64,000 nucleotides of DNA from CAWJLE01 sp963843645 (GTDB lineage Bacteria > Chloroflexota > Anaerolineae > DAOTYC01): assembly GCA_963843645.1 (NCBI GenBank), contig CAWJLE010000005.1, positions 806,001 through 870,000 of the forward strand, in the 5' to 3' direction. The position numbers were made by a program, and so were the translations under genes. Within the stretch, counting starts at the first letter, position 1. Each line of letters opens with the position of its first letter. Positions 10,531 through 18,954 of this stretch are shown here, piece after piece. The notes under the pieces were generated by a model. That model was not told where the DNA came from and did not search any database. It saw nothing but the letters and a program-made list of their open reading frames with translations.

Positions 10531-11366
10531 GCTCTGATATCCGAGGCCACGGCCTTCACGACCGGCCCGCTCCAGTCGGACACGATCGCCGGCCACTTCG
10601 GCGCGCCCATGACGACGACGTCGTATCCGACGGCTTCCTCGAGGATGGCGCCCGGAACGTCGCCGAACTTGATGATGGACCGCATGAAACGCGGCAGACC
10701 GCGCCAGGCAGTGGACAGCGCCGCGAACACGCTCACTTCCTGGGCAGGAGCGTCCCGTTCAGTCGCATGCAGAACTGTGACGGTCGCGTTGGCCGCGCTT
10801 GCCATAAGATTCGCCACGTTCAAAGCCAGGCTCGAGCTCTGCCCACCGCGCAGCGGCAGCAAGATGCGTCGCACCTGGCGCCACCACTCCGAGCCGGCCA
10901 TTTCCGCGCCCAGACGCACCGCGATCACGTCACAGGGCGGAGCGGCAAGCCGCGGATGGGACAAATCCACCGCCGCGGTTTCCGCCAGCGCGTCATTGCG
11001 CCAACCCAACAGCAGCAAGTCGATTTGTTCTTGTTCAACCGTACTCCAAATGTCGGACCATAGCTCGCGCGCCACTCGCACGACCGTCCGGACGTCCGGG
11101 TGCGGCCCCACTGCCGCCTGCAAAAAGGCGTCCAATGCCTCGCGTGATTCCCGAGCGTGTGCGGCTCCCTCGCTCAGGGACTCTGCATCGGGCAAAGTCA
11201 CGATGTGCATGACAATCAGTTGCCCATTTCTCTCGGATACGATGGCCTGAGCCAAAGGTAACAGCGCGTCCGTTTCGTGCACGTCAGCGGCGACGAGCAG
11301 CAGGCGAAATGGATGGCTCTCTTCAATCGTGTGTCTCAACTCCTGAGCCATTTCGTTGTTGTTCAT
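10344..11366 (-). CDS. Tandem universal stress protein (UspA) domains, probably fused to GpgS
   Basis: Two UspA-like domains: first FRLLLVAADVHETDALLPLAQAI ending in LLLLGWRNDA, second VRRILLPLRGGQSSSLALNVANL with VVVMGAPKW and ending CLITVKERVG near residue 283. After that the frame loses sense but has no stop until 10344, overlapping gpgS by about 190 bases; shifting by one base near 10510 continues directly into GDDFEVFGDFTRLEP of GpgS. A single UspA-UspA-GpgS protein with one indel is therefore the simplest reading; a separate gene with GTG re-start at 10530 is the alternative. The ATG at 11366 has GAAAGGG upstream and overlaps the preceding GT4 gene by 44 bases. UspA domains may bind ATP or sense stress and tune solute synthesis (inference). 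Confidence 0.75.
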   Translation of the reverse strand: MNNNEMAQELRHTIEESHPFRLLLVAADVHETDALLPLAQAIVSERNGQLIVMHIVTLPDAESLSEGAAHARESREALDAFLQAAVGPHPDVRTVVRVARELWSDIWSTVEQEQIDLLLLGWRNDALAETAAVDLSHPRLAAPPCDVIAVRLGAEMAGSEWWRQVRRILLPLRGGQSSSLALNVANLMASAANATVTVLHATERDAPAQEVSVFAALSTAWRGLPRFMRSIIKFGDVPGAILEEAVGYDVVVMGAPKWPAIVSDWSGPVVKAVASDIRACLITVKERVGMTSRYLGTSLVSSRSTLKCRRSRRCHTWWTSGLPRTRSTAKSSRTSTVSSP

Positions 11367-12603
11367 CGCCAGCAACCCTTTCTATTATCGGTATCAACTC
11401 ATTGACTACTTTGGTCCTCCATGTGTACTGCTGTTTCACGCGGCGTCGCAGTTGAAAACGCTCGTCTTTAGACAGGCCAAGTCCTATCAGGCAGGCAACT
11501 TCTTCGGGAGCGGAACTCAAATCAAATAGCTGCGCCAGTGTTCCAGCGGTCTCACGTACCGGGGGAATGCTCGCCGCAAAGATGGGCAAGCGTGCTAGAG
11601 CTGCCTCCAGTATCGGAATCCCGAATCCTTCGTGTCGGCTGGGAAACAACAGCATGTCCGCCAATTGGAAAAAGTCGGACATCATCGCGTCGGTTACCGC
11701 GAGAGGTTCAGCGCCGTCGCTAACCTCGTGCAGAAAGTATACGCGATCGGTCAAGTCCAACTCGCAACGCAACAACTGCAACTCGTCGAGGTAGGCGCGG
11801 TTGGCAGGGTTGTGCGGACCCGGCGGTCCGGTGACGACCAGCGCCACACCCGGATGAAGCTTCCGGACCGCTGCGGTGATCCGCAGTCCCATTTCGATGT
11901 TTTTTCGACGCGTAATGCGGGTCGGCATGAGCATCAGCGGGTCGGCAGCCAGCAGATCGAGCCTGGTCACCAGCCGGCGGGTTTCGGGCTCGAGCTTCAA
12001 GAACGCTGCCACGTCTACGCCGGGAGTCACGACCTCCACATCGACTGCCGGGCGCTGCAGCAGCTCAGCCAATCGCAGCTGTCGGTGCTGCGAGACGACG
12101 ACGTACTGCACCCCCTCCCAGGCGCTCCGCAGGAGATCCCACGGGTATCCATCGTGGAGGTCCGCGGCGTAGAGCGGGTCACGCCATGCCATATCGTGGC
12201 ACCAGGCGACGAACCGCGTCACGTGCGCGCGGTTCAGATCGAACAGCGCCGCGGTCAGAGCCAGGTTCTTGTGCAGACTGAAGGCATTGTGAACGATGCA
12301 GACGTCGACGTCGGCCAGCAATCCTCCCAGTTCCTGACCCAATCGATCCCGGAACGCGGCAAACTCCGAGGAGACGCGCCCCGCCCGTAGTTCATCCGCT
12401 AACGCCAAAACCGTGGGGTGTCGAGACCCGACCTCCGGCGTTCGCAGGAATTCGACCCTGGGATCGAATTGCTCTCCCACGGCAGCGATAACCTTGACCC
12501 GATAACCCTCATCCGCCAGCAACCGCGCGTGATGAAAAATGGTGCTCTCTACGCCACCAACGACGGGCGGCGCAGCATAGTGCAGAATCGCTACGGTCCT
12601 CAT
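11323..12603 (-). CDS. GT4-family glycosyltransferase
   Basis: A 426-residue GT-B enzyme. The ATG at 12603 follows AAGGAA and gives MRTVAILHYAAPPVVGGVES, where the glycine-rich loop is typical of GT4 N-termini. The C-terminal half holds LMLMPTRITRRKNIEMGLRI, the helix VTGPPGPHNPANRAYLDELQ and HEGFGIPILEAALA (E-x7-E, sugar-nucleotide binding). It lies between rpiR and the UspA/gpgS genes on the same strand, with short gaps or overlaps, so it belongs to the operon. An action on glucosylglycerate or a related acceptor is likely from context only. The sequence is intact, without indels. Confidence 0.88.
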   Translation of the reverse strand: MRTVAILHYAAPPVVGGVESTIFHHARLLADEGYRVKVIAAVGEQFDPRVEFLRTPEVGSRHPTVLALADELRAGRVSSEFAAFRDRLGQELGGLLADVDVCIVHNAFSLHKNLALTAALFDLNRAHVTRFVAWCHDMAWRDPLYAADLHDGYPWDLLRSAWEGVQYVVVSQHRQLRLAELLQRPAVDVEVVTPGVDVAAFLKLEPETRRLVTRLDLLAADPLMLMPTRITRRKNIEMGLRITAAVRKLHPGVALVVTGPPGPHNPANRAYLDELQLLRCELDLTDRVYFLHEVSDGAEPLAVTDAMMSDFFQLADMLLFPSRHEGFGIPILEAALARLPIFAASIPPVRETAGTLAQLFDLSSAPEEVACLIGLGLSKDERFQLRRRVKQQYTWRTKVVNELIPIIERVAGDEQQRNGSGVETHD

Positions 12604-12653
12604 CCCAGTTCCTTCACAACTCGATCCGTCCGCGACGTGCGGCGCGATCGACA

Positions 12654-13485
12654 TTACGATTGTCGTCCATGCAGCGCCGTTGCGATGCGGGCGAGGTTTC
12701 GATCGACCTCGCCCGGCCGCTTGAGCGACATGCAAGTGTAGAGTGCGTCGATGAGCCCAAACTGGGCAACTAGGGCGCCCAGCGGATAGCCGTGTGCCAG
12801 CGCTTCCTGCGCGGCGGTCGACAGGCTGATATCGACGGCCCGTGCGATGGGCGACGCCTGGTGGTTAGTAATCGCCACCGTCGTAGCGCCGGATTCCCTG
12901 GCCTCGTTCAGGGCGTGGAGAATCTCCGGTGACTGTCCGGAGTGGGAGATACCCACTGCGGCATCGGCCGGCGTCAGGAGCAGTGCCGAAATCACTTGCA
13001 TTTCGGTGTCGGTGTGCACCACCGCGCGGACGCCCACGCGGATCAGTTTGTACTGCAGCTCCAGCGCGGCCACGGACGCCCCGCCCGCGCCGTAAACGTC
13101 GACTCGCCGCGCTGCCAGCAAGACGTCTGCGGCCTTCTCCAGGGCAGTGACGTCGAGGACGGTGAGCGTGTCTTCGAGCGCCTTGACGTCGGCCGAAATG
13201 ACCTTGTGCACCGCCACGCCGATCGAGTCTCCCGGCTCAACGGGAGAGTACGGAATGGCCGACGTCGAATTCGAGCTCCTGCGCCAGTTGAATCTTGAGG
13301 TTCTGATATCCTACCGCGCCTACCTTGCGGCAGAACCGGACCACCGTCGCCTCGCTGGTTACGCAGCGCTGCGCCAGGTCAGTCACCGAAAGATGGATGA
13401 CCTGATCCGGATGGTCGACGACGTACTGCCCTACCTTTTGTTCCTGCTCGTTCAGGGAGGGCAGCAAACCTCGAATCGTGATCAC
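12654..13485 (-). CDS. RpiR-family transcription regulator with SIS domain (one indel)
   Basis: N-terminal HTH_6 domain: LPSLNEQEQKVGQYVVDHPDQVIHLSVTDLAQRCVTSEATVVRFCRKVGAVGYQNLKIQLAQEL, read here in two parts, then a C-terminal SIS domain for phosphosugar binding (VDVYGAGGASVAALELQYKL, GISHSGQSPEILHALNEAR, TTVAITNHQASPIA). A one-base indel near 13237 separates the domains. The GTG at 13485 is chosen because AGAGGA lies six bases upstream. About 275 residues, normal for RpiR proteins, which sense sugar phosphates and control sugar genes. As the promoter-proximal gene of the solute cluster it probably regulates the cluster in response to a sugar phosphate. Confidence 0.88.
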
Positions 13486-13628
13486 GAGATTCCTCTGTAC
13501 TGATGTATGAGGCCCGATCACATTACCTCTCCTTAGTCCTCCGCAAGAGGACAACCTCAAGATTTTCAAACTCACGGTTCGTGACCGTGACTCTGCAAAG
13601 CGTCAGCTCGCTGCAGACAGTTCCGGAA

Positions 13629-14206
13629 TCAGCCGACCCGCACCGGCCATTTATCGACCTGTACCTCGTCCCAACCGGCGTAGGGCAGCTCAATCTTGGG
13701 ACTGCGGCAGAGCCAAGCCCTTCACTGAGGGCTTTGATCAGCGCGATGGGGTAGCGATGACTGACCAGCGCGACGCAGACGTGTCGCTTTTGGCCGAGAA
13801 TTTCGTCCAGTGCCTCGGCGACTCTACGCTGAACCTCTTTCAGGCTTTCACCGCCGGGTGGTCTGGTCGACCAGGGGGCCGTTTCCCAACGGTGCAACAA
13901 ATCGGGGGTCGCCCGCTCAATTTCTGAACGCAGGCGTCCTTGCCATTCACCTTGATCTACTTCAGTCAGGCGGGGCTCGACCTCGAGGCGTACGTCGACC
14001 GCCCAGGCCAGGATTTGCGCGGTTTGATAGGCGCGGCGCAGTGGGCTCGTGTAGATCGCATCAATACCTGCATTCTTGAGTTCTGTGGCCATACGCTGAG
14101 CCTGGGCAATGCCTTCACCGTTCAACGGAGGGTCTGATCGACCCTCCAAGCGCCTCTCCAAATTCCATTCCGTCTTGCCGTGCCTGATCAAAATCAAACG
14201 GGTCAT
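13629..14206 (-). CDS. Histidine phosphatase (GpgP-like candidate), one indel near C-terminus
   Basis: A 192-residue phosphoglycerate mutase-like phosphatase: LILIRHGKTEWN (catalytic His), YTSPLRRAYQTAQIL, EVDQGEWQGRL, PPGGESLKEVQRRV and LVSHRYPIAL. It is paralogous to the phosphatase half of the fusion at 7592-9424. The start at 14206 follows GGAGG. A lost C near 13705 (CCCC read as CCC) disrupts the end; the corrected frame gives PKIELPYAGWDEVQV and a TGA at 13629. In mycobacteria glucosyl-3-phosphoglycerate phosphatase is a histidine phosphatase of this fold, so this or the fused domain may do that step. It is first in the minus-strand cluster, downstream of a consensus promoter. Confidence 0.85.
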
Positions 14207-14252
14207 CTGCATCCTCCAAAAGTAGGTGACCGGCATCAGGCAGTGCAGTGCC

Positions 14253-14281
14253 TTGACAATTTACTTCGTGCGTGTTATTAT
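14253..14281 (+). promoter_or_regulatory. Consensus promoter, plus strand, overlapping a divergent promoter
   Basis: TTGACA (14253-14258), 17-base spacer, TATTAT (14276-14281). It would drive the P-II-like/CBS/transporter genes starting at 14414. Its -10 box occupies the same bases as the -10 box of the minus-strand promoter. Confidence 0.7.
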
Positions 14282-14305
14282 AACAGCGCTTTTCTTCGTT
14301 GTCAA
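14277..14305 (-). promoter_or_regulatory. Perfect consensus promoter of the solute-synthesis cluster
   Basis: On the minus strand TTGACA (14305-14300), 17-base spacer, TATAAT (14282-14277): both hexamers and the spacing are perfect. The leader to the phosphatase start at 14206 is about 65 bases. It shares its -10 region with the plus-strand promoter at 14253-14281, so the two cannot be bound at once. Confidence 0.85.
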
Positions 14306-14413
14306 CACGATGAAAGTAATCTTCTTGTTGCACGGTGGGGCGGAGTCGAGCGGGACGGTAGCCTGAGATCGAAATTGCGAGTATAATGATCGACATCAAA
14401 GGAGCGCGCAACG

Positions 14414-14833
14414 ATGGCTTACTTGTTGGTCGTCATCCTGGACAACTTGAAACCACTGCCGGATCTGCTCACTGCCTGGCGAGACGCTGGAGTCCCGGGC
14501 GTTACGATCATGGAGAGCGCGGGCGCCCATCGAGTGGGCACCTGGCTGAGCCAGGTTGGTCTGACCGCGATCGACCAATTGTTCGAATCGGGAGAGCTGC
14601 GACGGCGCACGCTTCTGGCTGCCATCGATGATGATAATCTCCTGGATCGGGCAGTGGCCGAAGCCGAGCGCGTAGTCGGCGACTTCGAGCAGCCCGGCAC
14701 GGGCATCTGGATGGTCCTGCCTCTGTCTCGAGCCGGCGGCTTGCACAAGGTTCGGCCCGAAGAGAGTGCCGAGGCCATGGCTCCCGCCCAGGACGCACAG
14801 AGAGTCGAATTCGCGGGATACCCGGGTAGGTGA
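14414..14833 (+). CDS. P-II-like small regulatory protein (unrecognised family)
   Basis: A 139-residue protein whose first 115 residues look like a compact ferredoxin-like (P-II/CutA-type) domain: MAYLLVVILDNLKPLPDLL, GVPGVTIMESAG, then an amphipathic helix and VLPLSRAGGLHKV. The ATG follows AAAGGAG. I recognise the pattern from small proteins beside CBS-domain genes but do not know a proven function; P-II-like nucleotide sensing is only a structural guess. The last about 20 residues (AMAPAQDAQRVEFAGYPGR) may come from a frame error, because the following CBS gene continues directly in the next frame. It heads an apparent operon with the CBS protein and the transporter at 15303. Confidence 0.6.
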   Translation: MAYLLVVILDNLKPLPDLLTAWRDAGVPGVTIMESAGAHRVGTWLSQVGLTAIDQLFESGELRRRTLLAAIDDDNLLDRAVAEAERVVGDFEQPGTGIWMVLPLSRAGGLHKVRPEESAEAMAPAQDAQRVEFAGYPGR

Positions 14834-15306
14834 CCTGCCGGACATATTCCAGCTCGAGCCGGCGACCGTGTCACCCAGCGCTCCATTGGATAGAGTCGCC
14901 CAAGCCATGCTGCTCAGGCCCAGCGTGCACGTAGCCTGCGTGGTAGCCGAGGATGGCTGCCTCGTCGGTCTACTCGGCCTTCAGACGGTGGTGGACAATC
15001 TCTTCCTTCACGTCTTGCCGGAGGAACTCCTCGCCGGAATCGCTGACCTGGAAGATGTCATGGAGTTCGCCCGGAATCAGTCGGATGCGCACTGCCGCCG
15101 ATGCCATGCAGGAACCGACAGGGCTCCGTCCGAACGACACGGTAAAAGAGGCGTTCAAGCGCATGCACGAGAGCCACCTATCCGGCCTGCCCGTCCTCAA
15201 TGAGTCCAACCACGTCGTCGGCTACGTGAGCTTGATGACCCTCCTGGGCGTCTTCTTGATGGGCCAGGCGTCACCTTTACCACCTCGACAGGATGATAGC
15301 CCATGA
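14766..15306 (+). CDS. CBS-domain pair protein (one indel; start unresolved)
   Basis: Two CBS motifs: the first reads TRVGDLPDIFQLEPATVSPSAPLDRVAQAMLL and VVAEDGCLVGLLGLQTVV; the second, after an indel near 15090, reads AADAMQEPTGLRPNDTVKEAF and SGLPVLNESNHVVGYVSLMTLL. CBS pairs bind adenine nucleotides and regulate attached or neighbouring proteins. No convincing start codon with a ribosome site exists; the domain begins near 14826 and may be fused to the P-II-like protein before it. The stop overlaps the ATG of the transporter (ATGA at 15303), which suggests that the CBS protein controls that transporter. Confidence 0.72.
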
Positions 15307-16562
15307 CTCTGACCTTTGTCGTCGGATTCGTCTTTCTAATCACATATGGCCTGATCGTCACCGAGAGAGTTCATCGGACTTTGGCCGCTCTGTTGGGCGG
15401 CCTCGTCATGATCGTGCTGGGCGCGTTGACTCAAGGGCAGGCCTTTCACGCGGTGGACTGGAACGTTATCTTCCTTCTGATCGGCATGATGGCGATCGCC
15501 AACGTGATGCGAGACACCGGCCTGTTCCGGTGGACGGCCATTATGGCGGTCCGCCTGGGCCATGGCCGCCCGTTTCGCATCCTGGTGATCCTGTCGATCG
15601 TCACCGCGGTCAGCTCAGCCTTTCTCAACAACGTGACGATTGTGGTCCTCGTCGTTCCGGTGACGTTGTTCGTCGCCTCGAGCCTCAATATCAGTCCGTT
15701 GCCGTTCTTGATCTCGGAAATCCTGGCTACGAACATCGGTGGCACTGCTACCCTCATCGGAGATCCGCCTAACGTTTTGATCGCCAGCGCGGCCCACATC
15801 AACTTCCTCGACTTCGCGGCCAACATGACGCCGATCAGCCTGCTGATCTTGCTCGCCTATCTGGGCCTGGCCTGGTTCATTTTCAAGAACGATCTGCGCG
15901 GCGTGCGGGAATCTCCCAACCTCGAGGCTCTCGATACGGCCGGCCTGATCACCGATCCCGTGCTCCTCAGAAAGACCGTGATCGTGTTCGTCCTGCTCCT
16001 GGTCGCCTTCCTTCTCGAGGGTGTCCTGTCGCTGGAGCCGGCAACCATCGCCCTGTCTGGCGCCACGGTACTGCTGCTGTGGGGGCGCTCGGACGTGGAA
16101 CGTGTGCTGCGGGATATCGAGTGGACGACACTTTTCTTCTTCGTCGGCCTGTTCATCGTCGTGGAAGCCGTCGTGCAGGTCGGTATCATCGATGTGCTGG
16201 CCCACGCCTTAACCGTCGTAACCGAAGGCAATCTGCCGTTGACCACCATGTTGATCCTGTGGGGTTCGGCTGTGGCGTCAGGCGTCGTGGACAACATTCC
16301 GTACACGGCGACTATGATCCCTGTCGTGGTCAACCTGGGCAACACAATGCACGCTCAGCCGCTCTGGTGGGCGCTGGCGCTCGGCGCGGACCTGGGCGGC
16401 AATGCCACGCTGGTCGGGGCTTCGTCCAACATCATCGTCGTGAGCCTGGCGGCTCGGAGTGGGCACCCCATCAGTTTCAAGCGTTTCCTGGTCTACGGGT
16501 TGGTCACCACATTCCTCTCTCTGCTCATGTCCACGGTTTACGTGTGGTTGGTTTACCTGTAA
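15303..16562 (+). CDS. Ion transporter of the ArsB/NhaD (IT) superfamily
   Basis: A 419-residue polytopic membrane protein with the two-fold repeat of the ion-transporter superfamily. Typical motifs are AVDWNVIFLLIGMMAIANVMRDTGLF, SAFLNNVTIVVLVVPV and TNIGGTATLIGDPPNVLIAS in the first half, and IEWTTLFFFVGLFIVVEA, SGVVDNIPYTATMIPV and GADLGGNATLVGASSNIIV in the second. Relatives include ArsB arsenite exporters, NhaD Na+/H+ antiporters and citrate carriers; without arsR or arsC beside it, a Na+/H+ or anion role is more likely than arsenite. Translational coupling to the CBS protein suggests nucleotide-dependent control. Confidence 0.88.
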   Translation: MTLTFVVGFVFLITYGLIVTERVHRTLAALLGGLVMIVLGALTQGQAFHAVDWNVIFLLIGMMAIANVMRDTGLFRWTAIMAVRLGHGRPFRILVILSIVTAVSSAFLNNVTIVVLVVPVTLFVASSLNISPLPFLISEILATNIGGTATLIGDPPNVLIASAAHINFLDFAANMTPISLLILLAYLGLAWFIFKNDLRGVRESPNLEALDTAGLITDPVLLRKTVIVFVLLLVAFLLEGVLSLEPATIALSGATVLLLWGRSDVERVLRDIEWTTLFFFVGLFIVVEAVVQVGIIDVLAHALTVVTEGNLPLTTMLILWGSAVASGVVDNIPYTATMIPVVVNLGNTMHAQPLWWALALGADLGGNATLVGASSNIIVVSLAARSGHPISFKRFLVYGLVTTFLSLLMSTVYVWLVYL

Positions 16563-16606
16563 GGGGCGGAGACGGTACTCGAGAGCACAACCTGCTGAGG
16601 TTGCAT

Positions 16607-16635
16607 TTGAAACGGCGCGCCCGATGTGGTAGAGT
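16607..16635 (+). promoter_or_regulatory. Promoter for the UspA-DUF389 gene
   Basis: TTGAAA (16607-16612), 17-base spacer, TAGAGT (16630-16635). It lies about 145 bases before the ATG at 16783, inside the 220-base gap after the transporter gene. Confidence 0.5.
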
Positions 16636-16782
16636 GCGCGGAAGTGCTGCGGTTAGGCCCTGGCCGATCTTGTCGGCTCAGGCTGAAGTTGCGACACGCC
16701 ATTCCGTCGCTCGAACCGTCCGGTGCATTCGCTTCGATCAGGTGCCGGCTATCGGTGACGCTCGTTGGGAGAGTTCAGGCCG

Positions 16783-18810
16783 ATGACGGATGAAACCGGC
16801 CATACCACATCTGCCGTGCCGGGAGACGACCGGCCCATCCTGGTTCCGCTGATGAAGCCTGAGGACATCGCTCCCCTGCTGTCGATCGCCGGGCCGTGCG
16901 CAATAGCCTGGCGCCGGCGGTTGATCTTCCTCGAAGTCAGCAGTTGTGCGGTCCCGCCGGATCCCGAGCGTGCTTACACCGCCTCCGCGCTCCTGGAAGA
17001 CGCTCTCGCCCAAGCGGGAGCTCTCGGGGTGACGGCGGAAGGATTGCAGCGCGAGTGCCGCAATGCGGACACGACCATACGAGAAGTGATAGAAGAAAAG
17101 CACGTCTCGCTGCTGGTCATCGGGTGGATGGAGAACGGCGGCCCCGCGAACACCTCGGCGGACGAGGGGCGCATCAGGTGGCCCGGTTCCGATCCCATAG
17201 GCTCCCTCATGTCCGATCCTTCGGCGGACATGATCCTGGTCCCGCTGTCTCCCGCTCATGCCCGGCTGCGTCGGGTCTTGTGTCCCATGAGCGGCGGCCC
17301 CAGCGCCACCCTCGCCGTCGAGATCATCCGCGCTCTGGTCGAGAACACGGAGTGCCAGGTGACGCTGCTGTACGTTCAACCGCTTCGCGCGTCGACCGCG
17401 CAGCGGGAGACTGCCCAGCGGATGCTCCACAACACCCTGGCCCGGCTGACGAACCTGCCCGCCGATGAGGCTGCTCGGGCCACTCTGGAAAAGGGAGCCC
17501 GGATCGCGGTCAAGTTCGTGCAGGCGCCGTCGGCGACTGACGGCATCTTGAAAGAGGTTGCCGAGTCGTACGACGCCGTCTTGATCGGAGCCTCCAGGGT
17601 AGGCGTGATCAATCAATTGCTCTTCAGCGAGGTGGCAGCCCAGGTCGCGCGCCGCGCCCCGGTGCCGGTCATCGTGATGAAGAGGCGGCCGGGGCCTTTT
17701 TTCAGCCTGGCTCGCCAGGTCTGGGAGCGGCTGTTCTCCCTCTTCCCGACACTCAGCGAGGACGAAAGGCGAGAGGTCATTCAAGACGTGCGGCGCAGTG
17801 CTCGCGTCGACGTCGATTTCTCAGTGATGATCACGGCGGCGGCTGCCATAGCCGCCCTGGGGCTGCTGCTCAACAGCGCGGCCGTCATCATCGGCGCGAT
17901 GCTGGTAGCGCCTCTCATGACGACCGTGGTCGCCCTGGGATTGGCCGTCACTCTGGGTGACGTATACATGTTGAGGTTCTCGGCCCTCTCCACTCTGTGG
18001 GGGATGGCCCTGACCATCGGGGTGGGGTTGCTGGCCGGACTTCTACTCCCCAGCGCGGGTCCGACGGCCGAGATTCTGAGCCGAAGCCGCCCCACGTTGC
18101 TGGATCTGAGCATTGCGCTGGCCTCGGGCGCAGCGGGTGCCTACGCGTTGTGTCGAAAGGACGTCTCGGCTGCCTTGCCGGGTGTGGCTGTGGCCGTCGC
18201 TCTCGTGCCGCCGCTGTCCACCATCGGCATCGGGCTCGCCCTCGGAAGTCGCGCCATCGCCGGCGGAGCCTCGCTGCTGTTCGCCACGAACCTGATCGCG
18301 ATCTCGGCAGCGGGCGGCCTCATCTTCCTGCTGTTGGGATTCAAACCCACGTCCGCGAGCCAGGAACGGCTGATGATCTTCGGCAGCGGACTGGTCGGCC
18401 TGGTGCTGTTGCTGGCGGCGGTCACCGTGCCTCTTGCGGTGCTGACCTATCAGTCGATCACCGAAACACAGCTGACTCGCGCGGTCGACGCGGCGGTGAC
18501 GACCGAAGTGGCCAAAATGACCGGCGTCACGTTCCAGTCCGTGCATTTCGAGCCGCGAGGGCACGGCATCCTGAATCTGACCGTGACGGTCCTGTCGAAT
18601 CGGTCGATCTTGTATGGGGATGCGCTGGACCTGCAGACCAAGGTCGCCGGCCGACTCCAGCGCCCCGTGGCGATGGTCTTGATCGTCGAGCCGGTAACCG
18701 AGTTGCTGCCTTCGGCCCCTCCTCCCCCAACTCTCACACCGACTCCATCGCTCACTCCGTCTCCCACTCCTGCCGTCGCGCCAACGCCTCCGGTTGCTGC
18801 CACCCCGTAG
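16783..18810 (+). CDS. Tandem UspA domains fused to a DUF389 membrane domain
   Basis: A 675-residue protein. Residues 20-300 hold two UspA-like domains (PILVPLMKPEDIAPLLSIAG; LRRVLCPMSGGPSATLAVEI; YDAVLIGASRVG), residues 330-570 the DUF389 membrane domain with SARVDVDFSVMITAAAAIAALGLLLNS, AAVIIGAMLVAPLMTTVV, and DVSAALPGVAVAVALVPPLSTIG. A soluble segment (residues about 575-650) and a Pro/Thr tail (PTPSLTPSPTPAVAPTP) end the protein. The ATG at 16783 is used since GGGAGAG lies upstream. The function of DUF389 is not established; a stress-responsive membrane sensor or transporter is a fair guess. The UspA pair resembles that preceding GpgS. Confidence 0.85.
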   Translation: MTDETGHTTSAVPGDDRPILVPLMKPEDIAPLLSIAGPCAIAWRRRLIFLEVSSCAVPPDPERAYTASALLEDALAQAGALGVTAEGLQRECRNADTTIREVIEEKHVSLLVIGWMENGGPANTSADEGRIRWPGSDPIGSLMSDPSADMILVPLSPAHARLRRVLCPMSGGPSATLAVEIIRALVENTECQVTLLYVQPLRASTAQRETAQRMLHNTLARLTNLPADEAARATLEKGARIAVKFVQAPSATDGILKEVAESYDAVLIGASRVGVINQLLFSEVAAQVARRAPVPVIVMKRRPGPFFSLARQVWERLFSLFPTLSEDERREVIQDVRRSARVDVDFSVMITAAAAIAALGLLLNSAAVIIGAMLVAPLMTTVVALGLAVTLGDVYMLRFSALSTLWGMALTIGVGLLAGLLLPSAGPTAEILSRSRPTLLDLSIALASGAAGAYALCRKDVSAALPGVAVAVALVPPLSTIGIGLALGSRAIAGGASLLFATNLIAISAAGGLIFLLLGFKPTSASQERLMIFGSGLVGLVLLLAAVTVPLAVLTYQSITETQLTRAVDAAVTTEVAKMTGVTFQSVHFEPRGHGILNLTVTVLSNRSILYGDALDLQTKVAGRLQRPVAMVLIVEPVTELLPSAPPPPTLTPTPSLTPSPTPAVAPTPPVAATP

Positions 18811-18954
18811 GGCATGCTTCGTGCACGCATCGGCGCGATCATGCAGGTACTCGTCGCCAAAAATGCAGACATGAGGTAGTATAATAACCCGTCGGCAGTC
18901 TCTAGCTCGGGAGGAAGGCTCGGGCGCGTTTCGTCAGTTTCGGAGGTGAACAAA

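Noticed and set aside
14382..14387. TATAAT close to the P-II-like gene as an extra promoter
   Set aside because: The -35 region does not match; the promoter at 14253 is much better.
18879..18885. TATAAT before the MscS gene as a promoter
   Set aside because: No acceptable -35 box at 16-18 bases; not listed as a feature.
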